Shown here: piece by piece, positions 23,901 to 36,211 of the stretch
Numbering within the stretch: position 1 is the stretch's first letter
Layout: each line of letters starts with the position of its first letter
Origin: Lactarius indigo
Taxonomy: Eukaryota; Basidiomycota; Agaricomycetes; Russulales; Russulaceae
Assembly: GCA_025766275.1 (NCBI GenBank)
Contig: JAFKAC010000028.1
Coordinates: forward strand, 558,001 to 622,000
DNA: 64,000 nucleotides
Reading direction: 5' to 3'
Program-made: the position numbers and the translations under genes
The notes under the pieces: generated by a model
The model's input: the letters and a program-made list of their open reading frames with translations, nothing else
Database searches by the model: none
Told to the model about the DNA's origin: nothing

Positions 23901-25893
23901 GCGAGGAGCCAACATAAATGTCCTGTACAATGATGGCGCCGCTCCGCTGCACCGAGCATCTCAAGGTGGTCGTATTGACATTGCGCGGTTCCTGCTGGAG
24001 CACAATGCAGTTGTCAACATACCGAACAGCTCCCGTGAGACTCCACTGGGGCTGGCTTCCGCCAGAGGAGAATTGGGGGTATCACAGCTATTACTCCAGT
24101 GGGGGGCAGATGTAAACTCCCTGAACAACAGAGCTCGTACACCTCTGGAGTCTGCATCACGAAACGGCCATCTGGAAGTTGTACAGTTCTTGATCGACAA
24201 TGGCGCAACTGTGCACAGTTGTGATGACGAAAGCTGGACACCTTTACATTCGGCGTCACGACAGGGGCATGCCAAGATCGGAGAGCTGCTTATCCAACAC
24301 GGTGCAGATGTCAATAAGAAAAATAACAACCATCAATCCCCATTGTACTTAGCATCAGAAAACGGGCAACTCGACGTTTTACGATTACTAGTTCAGCACG
24401 GCGCTGATGTGAACTCCCGGAATAAGGACGACTCGACACCACTGAAGGCGGCGGCGCATCAGGGACATTTGGACGTCATTCGTTTTCTAATTGACAGTGG
24501 CGCAGATGTGAACTCCGGTGACCGCAAAGGCTGGACTCCTTTACATTCGGCGTCGGGAGAGGGGGATATGAAGATCATCGAACTGCTAGTTCAACATGGC
24601 GCAGATGTCAACAAGAAGAACGACAAGCAACAGTCCCCATTGTACCTTGCATCAGCGAATGGAAAATTCGAGAATTTACGACTACTAATTCAGCTGGGCG
24701 CAGATGTGAACTCACGGGACAACAAAGACTGGACACCACTGAAATCAGCCTCGGATATTGGACATCTGGAAGTAGCTCGGCTCCTAGTTGCCAGTGGCGC
24801 AGATGTGAACGCTTGTGACAACAAGGGCTGGACTCCTTTGCATTCGGCATCATATGAAGGGCATGTCAAAATTGTAGAACTGCTTATTCAACATGGCGGA
24901 GATGTTAACAAGAAAAACGACAAACTGCACTCCCCATTGCACTTGGCATCAGTGAAGGGGAATCTCGAAATTTCACAGTTATTAGTCCGGTGGGGTGCTG
25001 AAGTGAACTCCCGAAATAACAATAACTGGACGCTGCTAAAGACTGCATCACACTATGGACATCTGGACGTCGTTCAGTTCTTAATTGACAGTGGAGTAGA
25101 TCTGGATTCCTGCGACAATAACGGCTGGGCCCCTTTTCATTCAGCTGCAAATAACGGCCATCTTGATGTTGTGAAGCTCCTACTTCGACGTGGCGCAGAT
25201 GTTAACATACGTAACAACCGCAACAAGACGCCTTTAGATCTTGCATCTAACAACAAGAAACCCGAGATTGTAGACTTTCTATCCAGATGCGTCGGAGATA
25301 CGGTGTCTCTGGACGACATGGCGGACTCAACTCCGTCACCTCCGAGACCACAAAGTACAGGTCTAAATTTTGTGCAGTCGCTACAGAACGAGGTAAAATT
25401 CTCCGACGATGACAAAAGCCCATTGTGCACTGCGTCAGAAGGTGGACAGCTCGACATCATGCGATCATTGATTGACTGCGGTTCGGACGTCAACGAAAGG
25501 AACACTATTCGCCAGACTCCCTTGTCGGTGGCCTCGAAGCATGGGAAACTCGAGGCAGCAACACTGTTAATCGGACACGGTGCGGACGTAAATGCTCGGG
25601 ACAGGGATGGCTGGACTCCGCTACATTCGGCGTCACGATATCGACATCTTGAAGTTACGCGGTTATTACTTGACCACGGCGCCGATGTGAATGCAAAAAA
25701 ACGGGACCACGGAACCGCGCTGCATCTCGCGGCCTATAGTGGGCACATCGGGGTCACCAAGCTCTTACTAGAACGTGGCGCAAACGCGAATGTACGGGAT
25801 GGCGATGGGCGGACACCAAGACAAAAAGCAATAGCATTCGGACACCCTTCGATTGCAGAGTTGTTGTCAGGACAAGGTGCTTGCGAAGAGTGA
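20988..25893 (+). CDS. NLR A: Goodbye-NACHT-ankyrin receptor
   Basis: Ten exons: 20988-21242, 21306-21359, 21411-21606, 21661-21813, 21871-21909, 21965-22006, 22058-22228, 22283-22307, 22359-22958 and 23016-25893; 1470 residues. Residues 1-103 form a fungal STAND N-terminal Goodbye-type domain: helical, with LSGVLGEA followed by VPFQLAKPIFIGVDVLIT. The NACHT NTPase has its P-loop (GSGKSIL, about residue 305) on a 25-base exon and its Walker B at YIIIDALDECPN, about residue 407. A winged-helix-like region (FRWVFCQLEILRR...RPLRVEELAEVL, HFSVKEFLTSDRL) precedes about 21 ankyrin units from residue 755. A 40-residue Ser/Pro linker splits the array 16+5. Intron 22007-22057 is a multiple of three; it is spliced here because B, C and D need it. 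A is the most diverged paralogue. Its likely role is non-self or stress sensing, inferred from family only. Confidence 0.9.
24233..25123 (+). repeat. Three-ankyrin higher-order tandem repeat, 297-base period
   Basis: Inside NLR A, a block of three consecutive ankyrin units (99 residues) recurs in tandem, starting near 24233, 24530 and 24827. Each block cycles through WTPLHSAS...VNKK, SPLYLAS (or SPLHLAS)...VNSR, and TPLKSAS-like units. The exact 297-base spacing is also seen in open frames on the opposite strand that recur every 297 bases. This indicates duplication of a 297-base unit rather than single-repeat gain. The blocks have diverged and are not identical. Confidence 0.8.
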
Positions 25894-27476
25894 TAGGGAT
25901 TTAGATCACACGAGTCAGGGCCACGCTGGGATATAGTAGTAGTAGGATTGCAGGGTTATTGTCGTATCATGGTGCTCGTGAAACGTAGTCCGTTGCAAGG
26001 GTGTTACATTACGAACAACTTCCTTTCTTTTTCTTTCTCGATTCCTCCTTACGCTCTCCAACCTGTTGACTCGAACCTTCTGTATGATTCGAGAGACGTA
26101 TGACGTAGTTTGTACAGTTGTACTAGTGACTCCGTAGTACTTAAAGGCTCGCATGTAACCACTAGAGCTCTAAGCTCGACCTACTGTATTCAACTGCAGC
26201 AGCTTTCTCGTATAGACACCTTTGGCGTCACGAACAACGACCCCGACCGATCTCGCGTTCCCCCGCTCGTCTTGTGCACGCCGTCTTGTTCTCGGCATTA
26301 TCCGAACTCCGAACATCACGCCTTTCTGCGCGTGACAAAGGGACCACCCTAGTACTATATGTTCAGTTTATTTACCTACGTTTCGATTCGTTCCGCGTTA
26401 TTGACACCTAGAAGGATGTGAAATCGGAATAGGGTTGGATAGTGTATGAATATATCAGTGAGTAAAACGTGTGCGTGGATGGTGTTTGCACAAACAGACA
26501 ACGCTCAGCTGTTGCGCACACTTAAAAGGCAAAAAGCTAATGTTTACCTGCACGAATAGACAACACTTTTAGGCGCGTAAGTACACTTCCAGGTGAACGC
26601 GAGAGTAAAGTATGATACAAAACTCACTTTAGCCGGTGCATAGAGGCAAAAGCTAAGGCTCTACGAATCTGCGGACGTCTGGTACGGGATCTGGGTAGAC
26701 GACCTGTGCATCCGAACAATCTTGCTATGAATAACCCGAGACAAAGCCCCAATAAAAGCATCGCGCGGGCCCGGATAGGGAGGAGAACGGGGACAAAAGA
26801 AGGAAAACCCAAGGGTCCCTATCTCAGCCCTGGAGGGCACACGATTTGAGGCGTCTGACGCTAGGAACCAACCTTATTGCACTTGGCGTGAACGCGGGCA
26901 TAACCGTCTAGGAAGCCCAGAGCTATCTTCAGCATCTCCACCTTTTTTTTTGAATCCATTTTTGTTTACGAGGGCAATGAGCCCTATGTAGCGCTACGGT
27001 TTTGGTTGTACTACGCGTCCAGATAGCACCCCTTCTGTATTTATTCTCCTGCTGCTGGAAGTCACGGAGACACCTTAAACACGTCTTAGAATACCATGTA
27101 AATTGCACTGCGCGTGTCCGGAGAGTCCACGGCCCGTACCCCAAGGTATAAGAATAAAAAAGCATCGCGCGGGTTTGCATAATTCCCGCGTAGACACAAG
27201 GAACGAATACCTTATCGTTGACAAGAACGAATCACAAAGCTTCCTTCAACATGACATTGACCCTACAGTACTACGGAGGCTACCCGAATTCCGATATCGA
27301 TCGTGTATTCGGGCTGCAAAATTGAGCAACCCCGACCGTAGACTGCGATGTACTAGGTATATGGACCTGAAAGCTCTACAATACTAGCGGCATTCTCGTA
27401 GTAAAGAACGATTCTAGCATCCGAGTAAACACCGCGTTTGTAACATAAATTGAGTAATATCACGATCGTTATAGCA
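25894..27476. other. Intergenic region between convergent NLR A and NLR B
   Basis: Holds the 3' flanks of two convergent receptors. The strand-corrected flank of B (27380-27476) resembles those of C (45883-45990) and D (59252-59340), with a TTACTCAAT...GTGTTTACTCG pattern. A short near-repeat, aataaaagcatcgcgcggg, occurs at 26751-26769 and again, with two extra A bases, at 27153-27173. No gene is seen. Confidence 0.45.
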
Positions 27477-30400
27477 CTATATCCCACGCGCGCCGTAACT
27501 TGACAGTAATTGTGCAAGATCACGTCTCCCACTCGCAATTGCTTCTCGGGATGGTGTCCTGCCGTCGTCATTGATCGCATTTACGTTGGCGCCTCGCTCA
27601 AGCAACAGCTGCGCAATCTCGAGAAACCCGTTTTTGGCCGCCATGTGCAGCGAAGTCCAGCGATCTTGATCCGTCGCGTCAACGTCGGCGCCATGGTCGA
27701 GCAACAACCGCGCGATATCGAAATGTCCTTCCCAAGATGCCTCGTGCAATGGAGTCCAGCCCTCCCTATCACGACTATTTACATCTGCGCCACGATCGAC
27801 CAGTAGGCGTACAACCTCTAATCTGCCTCCTCTTGATGCCACATCCAATGGTGTGTCGTAGTCTTCGTTCCGAGTGTCGACGCCCACCCCACGGTCTAGT
27901 AACTTTCGCAAGATTTCAAGGCGTCCGCTTTCTGACGCGGTATGCAGCGTCATTTCGTCCGGGATACGGTCAACGCTTTCACTTTCCGGTAGAGGGTGAA
28001 CGACATCCGGACGCTTGCTTAGAGGCGCGCTTTTTGGTAGGTCTGAGCCCGTGCGCTCGGCAAGAAAGCTGGCGACATCATGCTTCTCGTTGACAAATGC
28101 CAGGTCTAACGGAGATTCGTTGTTTCCGTTCTGCGCGTTGATGTCCGCCCCAGACTCCAGTAACAGCTTCACGATGTCTAGATGCCCCTCTCGTGCCGCC
28201 ACGTGTAATGGTGTTCGCCCCTCGCTATCTCTGGAGCTCACATTTGAGCCACACTTGATGAGGAGGCGTGCGACCTCGAGCGTTCCGTTAGCTGAAGCGA
28301 GGTCCAGTGGCGTTTCTCGATTTTCGGCTGGCTTGTTGATGTCTGCACCGCGTTCGACTAGTAATTCCGCAACGTTGTGGTGTCCATACATCGACACAAT
28401 ATGGAGCGGAGTTCGAAGGTCAGCGTCCTGCGAATTTACATCCGCCCCGTGGTCAAGTAACAGCTGCACGGCGTCGAGATGTCCATGTCGTGAAGCGAAA
28501 TGCAATGAAGTCCAACCCTCGTCGTCACTTATCTCAACGCCTGCACCTTGTTCGATTAGAAAGCGCGAAGTTTTGACCTGACCATCGCCCGACGCTACAG
28601 CCAAGGGTGTCTTGTGCTCCCCATTGAGAATATGGATTTCCGTGCCGTGCGCGAGAAATAAGCGGACGATTTCGAGTTGGTCATCCTTCAACGTCCTGTG
28701 GAAGGGAGTCTCGCCTTCGCCATCGCGGATGGTAACGTCTGCCCCGTGGTCGAGTAACTGCTGAACAATTTCGAGATACCCGCTGTCTGATGCTGCGTGT
28801 AATGAGGTCCAGCCTTTGTTATCCCGGGAATTCACATCCGTAGCATGGTCGAGGAGTAGTCGCACGACATCCGAAAATCCGTTCCGCGAGGCCGTCTTCA
28901 GAGGGGTCTCACCATCGTTGTCTCGTGTGTCCACCTTCGCGCCACTATCGAGCAGCAATCGTACAATTTCTAGGTGCCCGTTTTCCGACGCGACGTTCAT
29001 CGCAGTCCGACCTTGGTTGTCACAGAGCTCGGCATCCGCGTTGTTCTGTAGAAATAGTTGGGCAACTTCGACTTCTCCCTCGCACGACGCCAGCCAGAGT
29101 GGGGTTTCACGATCCTCGTTCGGTAGGTTGACATCCGCGTGGTGCTCGAGCAGTAACTGCACAATGTCGCCGCGGCCACTGCGCGATGCAATGTGCAACG
29201 GACTTGCGCCGTCGTCATCTAGGGTATTAATATCTGCACCGTGCTGCAGGAGCAAAAGGGCGATATCCATATGTCCCTTGGCGAACGCGGCGTGCAAGGG
29301 AGTCCCGTAATAACCACCAGTGGAATTGACATCCTCCGGACAAACGCCGAGTAGGCGCTCTACGAGGCCGCGAAAGCCACAGAGTACTGCGTAGTATAGT
29401 GGGGTCGCTTCTGGCTCTGTCGGGTGGGTCGTGGATACGTGTCCCCCCCAAGGATAATCTATATCATACAGCCAGACCCACGTGGCAAAGTAGGGCTTGT
29501 CCTGGTCGAAAAGATGCTCCACTTCATCCAGGATGATAGACGATACATTCCCGAACTTGACATGGTCAACCCAGTATCGGGCGGAATAGAGAGCGAGGGG
29601 AAGGTTTTTAATGCTGTCCTTGTCGGCGCTGTCATCTAGCTTTAGTAAGATGCCGAGGCAAGCTCGAGCGAGGAGCGTATGCGCAAGATGGGGAACAATA
29701 TGATAACGGGAGAGCTCTTTTTCGGCTGTCGCGAGTCGATCGGAGGTCAGGAATTCCTTCACCGAAAAATGTGAAAATTGCACGACTGGTGAATCGTCGA
29801 CGTCGACAACGGTGACTAGGCTGGAACATGCTGACAACACGGCTTCGTGCGAATCCTCTGGGCGCCAATCTGGGCGATATTCGGCAGGGTGTCCGGGGTC
29901 AAATCGAAGGGCAAGAATCTCCGCGAGTTCGTCAACGCGAAGCGGGCGGATGGCTACTGTCAGACATTGGAACAGGCGGTATGCAGAGTTTCGTTTCTCC
30001 TTATCAATGCTAAGCAGGATCTGCTCATATGTTTCGTCCAAAGATTCGGGCAACGTGTCTAGAGTATGCCGAATTGTCCCAGGAAAACTACGACGCAGGG
30101 TTTCTAGCTGGCAAAAGACCCACCGGAACCTGTCCACTTTCGTAAACGAATACACCAAAGGACCACCGCAAGAATGGCTTACATCCCGTCCGCTCTCTCA
30201 GAGAGGGTGTCAATTACCGGCTGCTTTTCCTGTGCTCTCCACTTTCGCATCCTCCGGTCTGAATGGACGACCTTACTGATATAACCCGAGATATCTTTCT
30301 TCTGTCCGCTTTCATCGTGAAGCGATACTCGGAACTGCGCCAACGGCTCAAGAACACTTCGGATGTCGAACTCCGGACGGCTGGAAACACATAGATGTAC

Positions 30401-32183
30401 ATTCGGGAGCTGACAATCGATGAGATCTTCCAAAAACTCCAGTACCTTCTCACGTGGTGTCGGCATCCCAGATGTGTTAGGACATTCGTCCAGAGCGTCC
30501 ACAATGATATAAATTGTCGGCTGTCCTTCCAGTCGGAGCATATCCATTAGACACTGTGCAAGCGCACTATCGCTGGGCTCTCGTGTCCCCGCGGCGTGAG
30601 ATGAATACAGGCGAGACAAAATTTCATAGCAAGGATCCGACTCGGCGCAGAGCTGACAAAGGAGAGAAGACAGTAATCCACGGCGGTGTTGCTTGTCGGT
30701 ATCCCTAAAGTCGAAGTAAAAGTACGCCATCAACGCCAATCCAGCTGCGCACAGGCCCTCGATGTCCCGAATGATCGCGGAGCTAGTGGAGAGTCTGAGA
30801 AACACCAAGCAGAATGATGGGAAACGACATACAGGAGAATACTTTTTCCCGATCCCGCTATGAAGTAAGGGACTTATCAGGGGGCATAACACGGAAGACA
30901 CAGAGTGACACGCACGTTTGCCATGAATCCACAACAACGTACCCTTGGCATTCCAGTCGGAGAATATGCCGCCTTGTAAGAACCATATGGCGGTTCCATC
31001 TTGGTAAGCCTCACAGGCTATGTTGTAGTTTTTTGACGGATCTGGGGGAGAGATCCAATTTCGGGCGTCCTTTTGCAACTGGTCACCTACGAAATATATT
31101 CAGCGTGATTAAGAGGAGCAGAAAAAGTGGTGACGGACGCTTCATCTTATTTATCTCGCTCGCTATCCCTTGCATCGTGACTGGTACAAGTCGTCAGCCC
31201 GCGTACAAGACACCTAGGCACTCAAGACGACTCCTAACGTACCCAGAACGTTCCTGACCCCGTCCAGTGACGCCTTACCGTCTATTCAATGCTAGCTCAG
31301 CGCGACATCGACACCCGTCTGAACATCAGCCACCTACCGTCCATGACCACCTTCACATTATTCACGAGACAGTGGACCACTTCTAGAGTCTGCGCTGCCA
31401 TAACCCGAGCTTCTTCCTGCGTCAGACGGTCCAGCTTCTGTAGCACTGCCTCGATTTCACTCTCTCCTAGCAGCTTCTTTGCAAACTTTTCTGTACCACG
31501 TTGAGCTATCTGAGCTTGGAACCAATTGGAGAATCCGCTTACTCAATCTACCTTGCTGAACCTGTTTAGTGGCGAGTGCGAGCACCGAGAGTAGCTCAAC
31601 CAATATTTTTACAATGATGTCTGTCATCAGAGGAGTGAACGGGATGGAAGTGTATATTTGAAGGCGTTTGAGGAAATTTCCGAGGCATTCGAACAAGTCC
31701 ACAAGTGAGTCGTAGCTCGAGCTGACATCACTGGCTGCCTGATGGGTCCAGATATCGGGAAGATGAAAGTGGAGAATATAACGGGGTACGTACCGTGAGG
31801 AGAACTTCGACGCTGACAAGGACTGCACTCGCTGGTGGGAACGGTACCTGGTAGCGGAGTGAAATTGCAACCAGCAAGAATCAAGGTGCTGCACTCACCA
31901 GACTGACGGCCTCTCCGAGGACACCAGAAAATCCGTGGACAACCTGCACTACCGGTTTAAGCCAGTCTATGACTGTGCGACCTCCATCTCGATAGTCCTT
32001 AAACGCATGGGCCTTATCTTGAAGGAGTTCTAAGACAGCGTCGGGGGAATCACAGTGTCGGAGTGCGTCAGCAAGTGGGTTCTTTGTGAGGTCTATGCCA
32101 ACCTGGCTGGCATAGTGATCGAATGCATCGACAATGAGCCGAAAATTAGAAGCCTGAGGGGATGCGGATGGCAGGGTCGACAT
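27477..32183 (-). CDS. NLR B: Goodbye-NACHT-ankyrin receptor
   Basis: Minus strand, ten exons: 32183-31899, 31847-31794, 31738-31543, 31490-31338, 31281-31243, 31180-31139, 31086-30916, 30857-30833, 30782-30183 and 30129-27477; 4218 bases, 1405 residues. From exon 2 to exon 9 the exon lengths (54, 196, 153, 39, 42, 171, 25, 600) equal those of A, C and D. The N-terminal domain (FRLIVDAFDHYASQVGIDL...VVHGFSGVLGEAVSL, VPFPPASAVLVSVEVLLT) is Goodbye-type. The P-loop is GSGKSIL and Walker B is IYIIVDALDECPN. A winged-helix region follows, then about 19 ankyrin units split 14+5 by a linker (LAERTGSDLPKSAPLSKRP...). The P-loop exon is read in a different frame when the surrounding introns are retained, which hides it from simple ORF views. 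No disabling mutation is seen. Confidence 0.9.
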
Positions 32184-32191
32184 TTTTCTTC

Positions 32192-32229
32192 GAAAGTGTG
32201 GTCACTGATGGTGAGATCGATTTGTGGGT
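32192..32229 (-). promoter_or_regulatory. Conserved proximal upstream element of NLR B
   Basis: Read on the minus strand, this segment (acccacaaatcgatctcacc then atcagtgaccacactttc) ends about 8 bases before the start codon. Almost the same sequence precedes NLR C (41151-41181) and NLR D (54465-54500). It may be core promoter or 5' leader. Similarity between B and C extends further upstream (ctgacaacgtgatgtgagg), so common descent alone could explain it. Confidence 0.45.
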
Positions 32230-32719
32230 GCGCGCTCAGCGCTTCCTCACATCACGTTGTCAGCTGCTGTAAGAGCGCTCAAATACTGTAACAAGCGCGC
32301 CAAGGAGTGGCGGGACACCGGATGTTTGAATTATGGCTGGCTGGGCTACGCCGCAGGCCGAACAAACTGAAGCTAGCTTTTGCTTTCCACACTGTCGACC
32401 TGTTGAGACTAGAACGGAACTGAATAGGTCTTTAGAACTCGACACTTTAGTACGTCGCAAGAGGTGTTGCTCCGCCTTCTGTCACCTTCACACCGCCGCG
32501 GCGTAGAGGCCCACTGGCAGCCTGTTTCCAGCATGGCCGTTGCACCTCTGATGCAAATTTGGGAAGTAAAAAAAGAATTTATCCAATCAGTTAACCTCAG
32601 AGAGCCTACCCGCTCTTGATCGTCTCGTCTGTCCAGGAACGAAATCTGTCCGGATCGTTCAGCCATCGACCGCGTGACCCCCTATGCTCCCGACTCCGAG
32701 TCGGACAAGGGCTCAACTA

Positions 32720-33164
32720 CTAACAAGTCATGCTGTGCGTGTCTTGCATTCCAATCCAAGAGCAAGTGGCTAACGATAGATAAACGAACGACAGCGTATG
32801 GTGTACGCGGCGCGACGGACCTTCGTGTCCGAGTCCACGCGAATGACATCGCCGCATATTACCTTCTTCGGTGAACTTGACTCGCACTCCACCTGCGTCG
32901 TCAGTAGACTCGTCACCAAGGACAAGCCACTCGAACATTCTGGACCTGGAGCCTTCAATTTCGACCTCGACCAGCTCTATCAGACTGAGTGTCAGTTATT
33001 TTACGCCTCCCTTCCACCGAGTATAACGAGGTCGTACGCACTCCGTTCGTCCGTCACCGGACCTCAATTTCATCTTCCGCGGCGGAGGCAGCGCACCACA
33101 TCGTAGCGTTGGCAACAGTGAGCGTGGAGAGGGGTTCAGTGAATCTTGATCTTGCTACGGTCAT
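32720..33164 (-). pseudogene. Decayed small gene of unknown family, copy 1
   Basis: Minus strand. ATG at 33164 opens MTVARSRFTEPLSTLTVANA and AASAAEDEIEVR, then meets an in-frame TGA where copy 2 reads Trp. Further on are an exon-like segment (LIELVEVEIEG, MFEWLVLGDESTDDAGG), a gtaata donor, a cgttag acceptor, and a terminal exon (ATCSWIGMQDTHSMTC) ending at 32720. The matching segment 3.06 kb away has different lesions, so this was a gene before duplication. I do not recognise the family. Confidence 0.4.
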
Positions 33165-33465
33165 GTGGGGGCGAGTGTGTGCGCTCTTCATCCTCCAGAG
33201 GGGCTTCGCATCCTGCTGCAGGAGAGGAATGGGACTCTGCCCGAGAGGGGCGCCAAAAGCATGCGACGGGGACTCCAGGCGTTACAAACCACAGACAGCG
33301 CCAAGGACAGTGCCGGATAAGACCGACATTCAGTTCGCCAATGGCGTCCGGAGAAAAGGACCAGGACTTAATCAGACAACCAACCGATATGTTAAAGTAC
33401 TGCTCTAACATTACTATCACAGTGTCAATTCGACATGGGGGCAAACGTAAGGGTGTCAAGTTACT

Positions 33466-35058
33466 CTACTGTGTCACGGTCGGGGGAGCTGAACTCCTCT
33501 CGGACCACTCCTGTGGCCATACCCACCACCACCCAAAGTTCTGTGTCTCGGTGCCCCATACCCCTACCATCCCAAATGGTGTCATTACGCCATGCCATTC
33601 CCATGAATGTTCGCCTACGTAGGTCTTTCTTGCGATGACCACACCAGTTTGCGTGTCAGATGACCCCTCGAGCGTGAATGAGCCCACGCCATCAGCGCCG
33701 TCACCACGGAAATACACTTTATTGGCCGCCGCATCTGCCGGGGGCGGTGCAAAGTACAACTTGAAAAACATCGGTGGATCATTCATCCTCTCGACTGTGC
33801 GTGTGATGGTGTAATAACCAACCCATCCGTGGCCAGAAGCGGATGAAAGCCCTGCGAAGGGAGTTCCAGCCAGCCCGTCTCGCAGCCACGGCCATACAAA
33901 AGCGGGAGAACCTAGTTCATATGGTTCATCATATTGGGATCCAGGGTCCATTGGGGGTAGCGAGGGCGGCAATAGAGAGAGCTTCTCGCGCGCCACATCA
34001 AAATGCAGCTTCAGGCGTATCTTTAACTGGATAAGGAAGCCTGCAGAGTAGCGCATGGAGGTCCCGACGGTGTCTGTGAGGGTCCTCGCACTACCGGTAC
34101 TGGGGAATAGGACCATAGCTCCTCGTGGGAGTCTCGAAAATGCGGCGGCTACGAAATCGGGTGATCCCTCCTCAGTCCAGGCGGCGCCAAAAATTGACTC
34201 AATTTTGTTCGCGTTGCCTACAGTTACCGAAATAAAGAGCTGGTCAGCGGTGTCCTAGTCGTGACTCACTGAGATGGCAAGCTAAACTCACACTGCATTA
34301 CAAACGCTACCAAGCCGAAGCACGCTCGCTCCAGCCAACTGAAGGTCGAAAACAACGACTGATCACGAATCTCGTGACTTCGCTGAGGTGGCGTACGGCA
34401 GAAAATCTCTGTCACCACCGTCAAGTAGGCCCGCAATGCGTCACAATACTTTGTTTCGGTGATTTGCAGAATATTATTTGCACCTGTGGGTATTGAGGGA
34501 TGAGTTTATGGCTGAACACAGGGAAATGGAGGAACGCCGGCTAGAAAAGGTTGGGGGACTTACGGTGATGAACGATGAGCATCGGAAAAACCTTACTCAA
34601 CCTTCGACTCCAGTCCTTTGTCTTTCCAAAGTCTATACTGGAGTAAAATAAATAGTAAATACTCAGTTTTGTGAAACGGCATGAAATAATATTGGATGGA
34701 AGCACCATGTATTGCGAATGTTGCGAACGTCACGGTTCGGAGACTCAGAGGGTGTCTCCACCAGCGGAGGCGATAGGCCACCCGCGGAGGCTTCTTCGAA
34801 CAGTTGCAAGGTCTTGGTATGGATGTAATCAATGTGCATCCATCGCTTCCAATCCGCCCGGCGGTGTGCTTTATCGTCTTCATCTTTCCATGCGTCGACA
34901 TCCCATTTTTGCGATAAAAGACGCGCCTTGAAGAGAGCCGGAGTCGACAGGGCCACGCGTACAGCGCGGTTAGTGAGGCCCAAAGCTACGATGTCCTCTG
35001 TGAGAGGAAGATGGAGGGCGATCTCACAGAGAATTTCCGGTGGGAAGGGTAATGACAT
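33466..35058 (-). pseudogene. F-box protein, interrupted copy
   Basis: Minus strand. Exons 35058-34706 and 34637-34564 and the exon opening at 34493 match the intact neighbour at 36517-38128 in position and phase. The N-terminal F-box is clear (LPFPPEILCEIALHLPLTED, LTNRAVRVALSTPALFKARL). After FGLVAFVMQCEFSLPSQ the frame hits TGA at 34268-34266. A length difference of two bases against the neighbour follows, and the frame then resumes with LFISVTVGNANKIES and runs to 33466 (WWWVWPQEWSE near the end). No GT-AG intron of plausible size restores the frame here. Probably a recently disabled duplicate; an unusual splice cannot be fully excluded. Confidence 0.65.
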
Positions 35059-35742
35059 CCAAGCCTAAGTGGAGACGAGGGACCGAAACCTCGGCTTGTC
35101 ACACTGGCAGCATTGGTGAGCCACGTAATTAAAATACAATGTGACAATTTGAAATCATATCCCAGAAGCGCCTCTCTTGCGACGAGGTGCGGTGTACGAG
35201 GCGGTGCACATCGATTTCGATAGGAGGCCGTGCTCGTGCAACAACTCCCTTGCCTCCGGTGTTGTGCATTAGGTGACTTATGCTGCTTATGCAGTATTTA
35301 AGCATCCTTTTATGGGTAAAGTTACTAAAGTATAAATAACCAATGGTCCGAAACTCACATTGAAAGGTCCATCTCAGGTAAATACCTTGGTAAATACAAG
35401 TTTTCAATGCGGGGAGAAGAGGCCCTAAGGCAATTCTAAACATGCTAATATATCGACCTTGTTTACAGTATGAGACATTGATTTTTGCATATCAAGGACG
35501 AGAAAGGACATGCAATATTGGGTCGCTCCGCCTTCTATCGCCCTCACAGTAAGGGCCCTGTTACTGTTGTCTGTTGGATAGTTTTCATCACGGTAGTGGC
35601 ACCTCTGGCACGAACTCAGGAAGTAAAAACAATGTATCCAACCGACTAGCCTTAGTTGGGGCGTAAAGCCTACCCACCCTAAATCGCCTCGTCTGTTTAG
35701 GAATGAAATCTGTCGGGGTCATTCAGTCCTTCGTATTGACCC

Positions 35743-36211
35743 TCATACTCTTGACAAGAGCTCCGCCAACAAGTATGTTTTATGTGTCTTACGTTCCCAA
35801 GTTCCCACCCAGGAGTAGGTGGCTGACAATGGACAAACGAACAACAGCTCTCGCGGTAAGAGCGAGTATATGGTACGACAGATGTTTGTGTCCAAGGGAG
35901 TGATAGTGTCGCATATTACCTTTGATGAACTCGACTTGCTGTCCGCCGGCGTCGTCATCGTGCTCGTCATCGAGGACGAGCCACACGGACATTCTTGACG
36001 CGGAGCTGTGCAACCTCGCGGCCAGCTCGGCAGGTTATTTTATGCCTCCTTGCCCTCACTAGTCAAGTATACCGAGGTCATACGTATGCCGTTTGTACAC
36101 CACCAGATCCAAGTCGTACCCTCCGCAGCGGAGGCAGCGCGCCACGTCACAACGTCGGCCAACGGTGAGCGCAGAGAAAGGTCCAGCGTTTTCTGGTCTT
36201 GCAGCGCTCAT
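35743..36211 (-). pseudogene. Decayed small gene of unknown family, copy 2
   Basis: Minus-strand partner of 32720-33164. From ATG 36211 the frame reads MSAARPENAGPFSALTV, and a shift is needed to continue with TWRAASAAEGTTWIWWCTNG. The later exon (LHSSASRMSVWLVLDDEHDDDAGG), the gtaata donor and the terminal exon (ATYSWVGTWERKTHKT..., stop at 35743) match copy 1. Several frame changes are needed, so it is probably non-coding now. The family is not recognised. Confidence 0.4.

Larger units (their letters stand above)
32469..35524. repeat. Tandem duplication, copy 1 (about 3.06 kb)
   Basis: Directly repeated, diverged unit. It starts at gctccgccttct (32469), with the match at 35525. Anchor pairs keep an offset of about 3056-3070 bases across the whole unit: aagtaaaa at 32563/35621, the F-box start codons at 35058/38128, and catatcaaggacg just before each unit ends. 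Copy 1 carries an interrupted F-box gene and a decayed small gene. Confidence 0.8.

Noticed and set aside
24014..25150. Series of 81-122-codon open frames on the minus strand spaced 297 bases apart
   Set aside because: They are antisense shadows of the ankyrin higher-order repeat of NLR A; no start context or protein-like composition.
26751..27173. Two near-identical 19-21-base words as termini of a small transposon
   Set aside because: They are in direct orientation with no terminal inverted repeats or target duplication visible.
28015..29310. Long plus-strand frames rich in Ser, Arg and Cys
   Set aside because: Antisense of NLR B ankyrin repeats; the same shadow occurs opposite NLR C and D.
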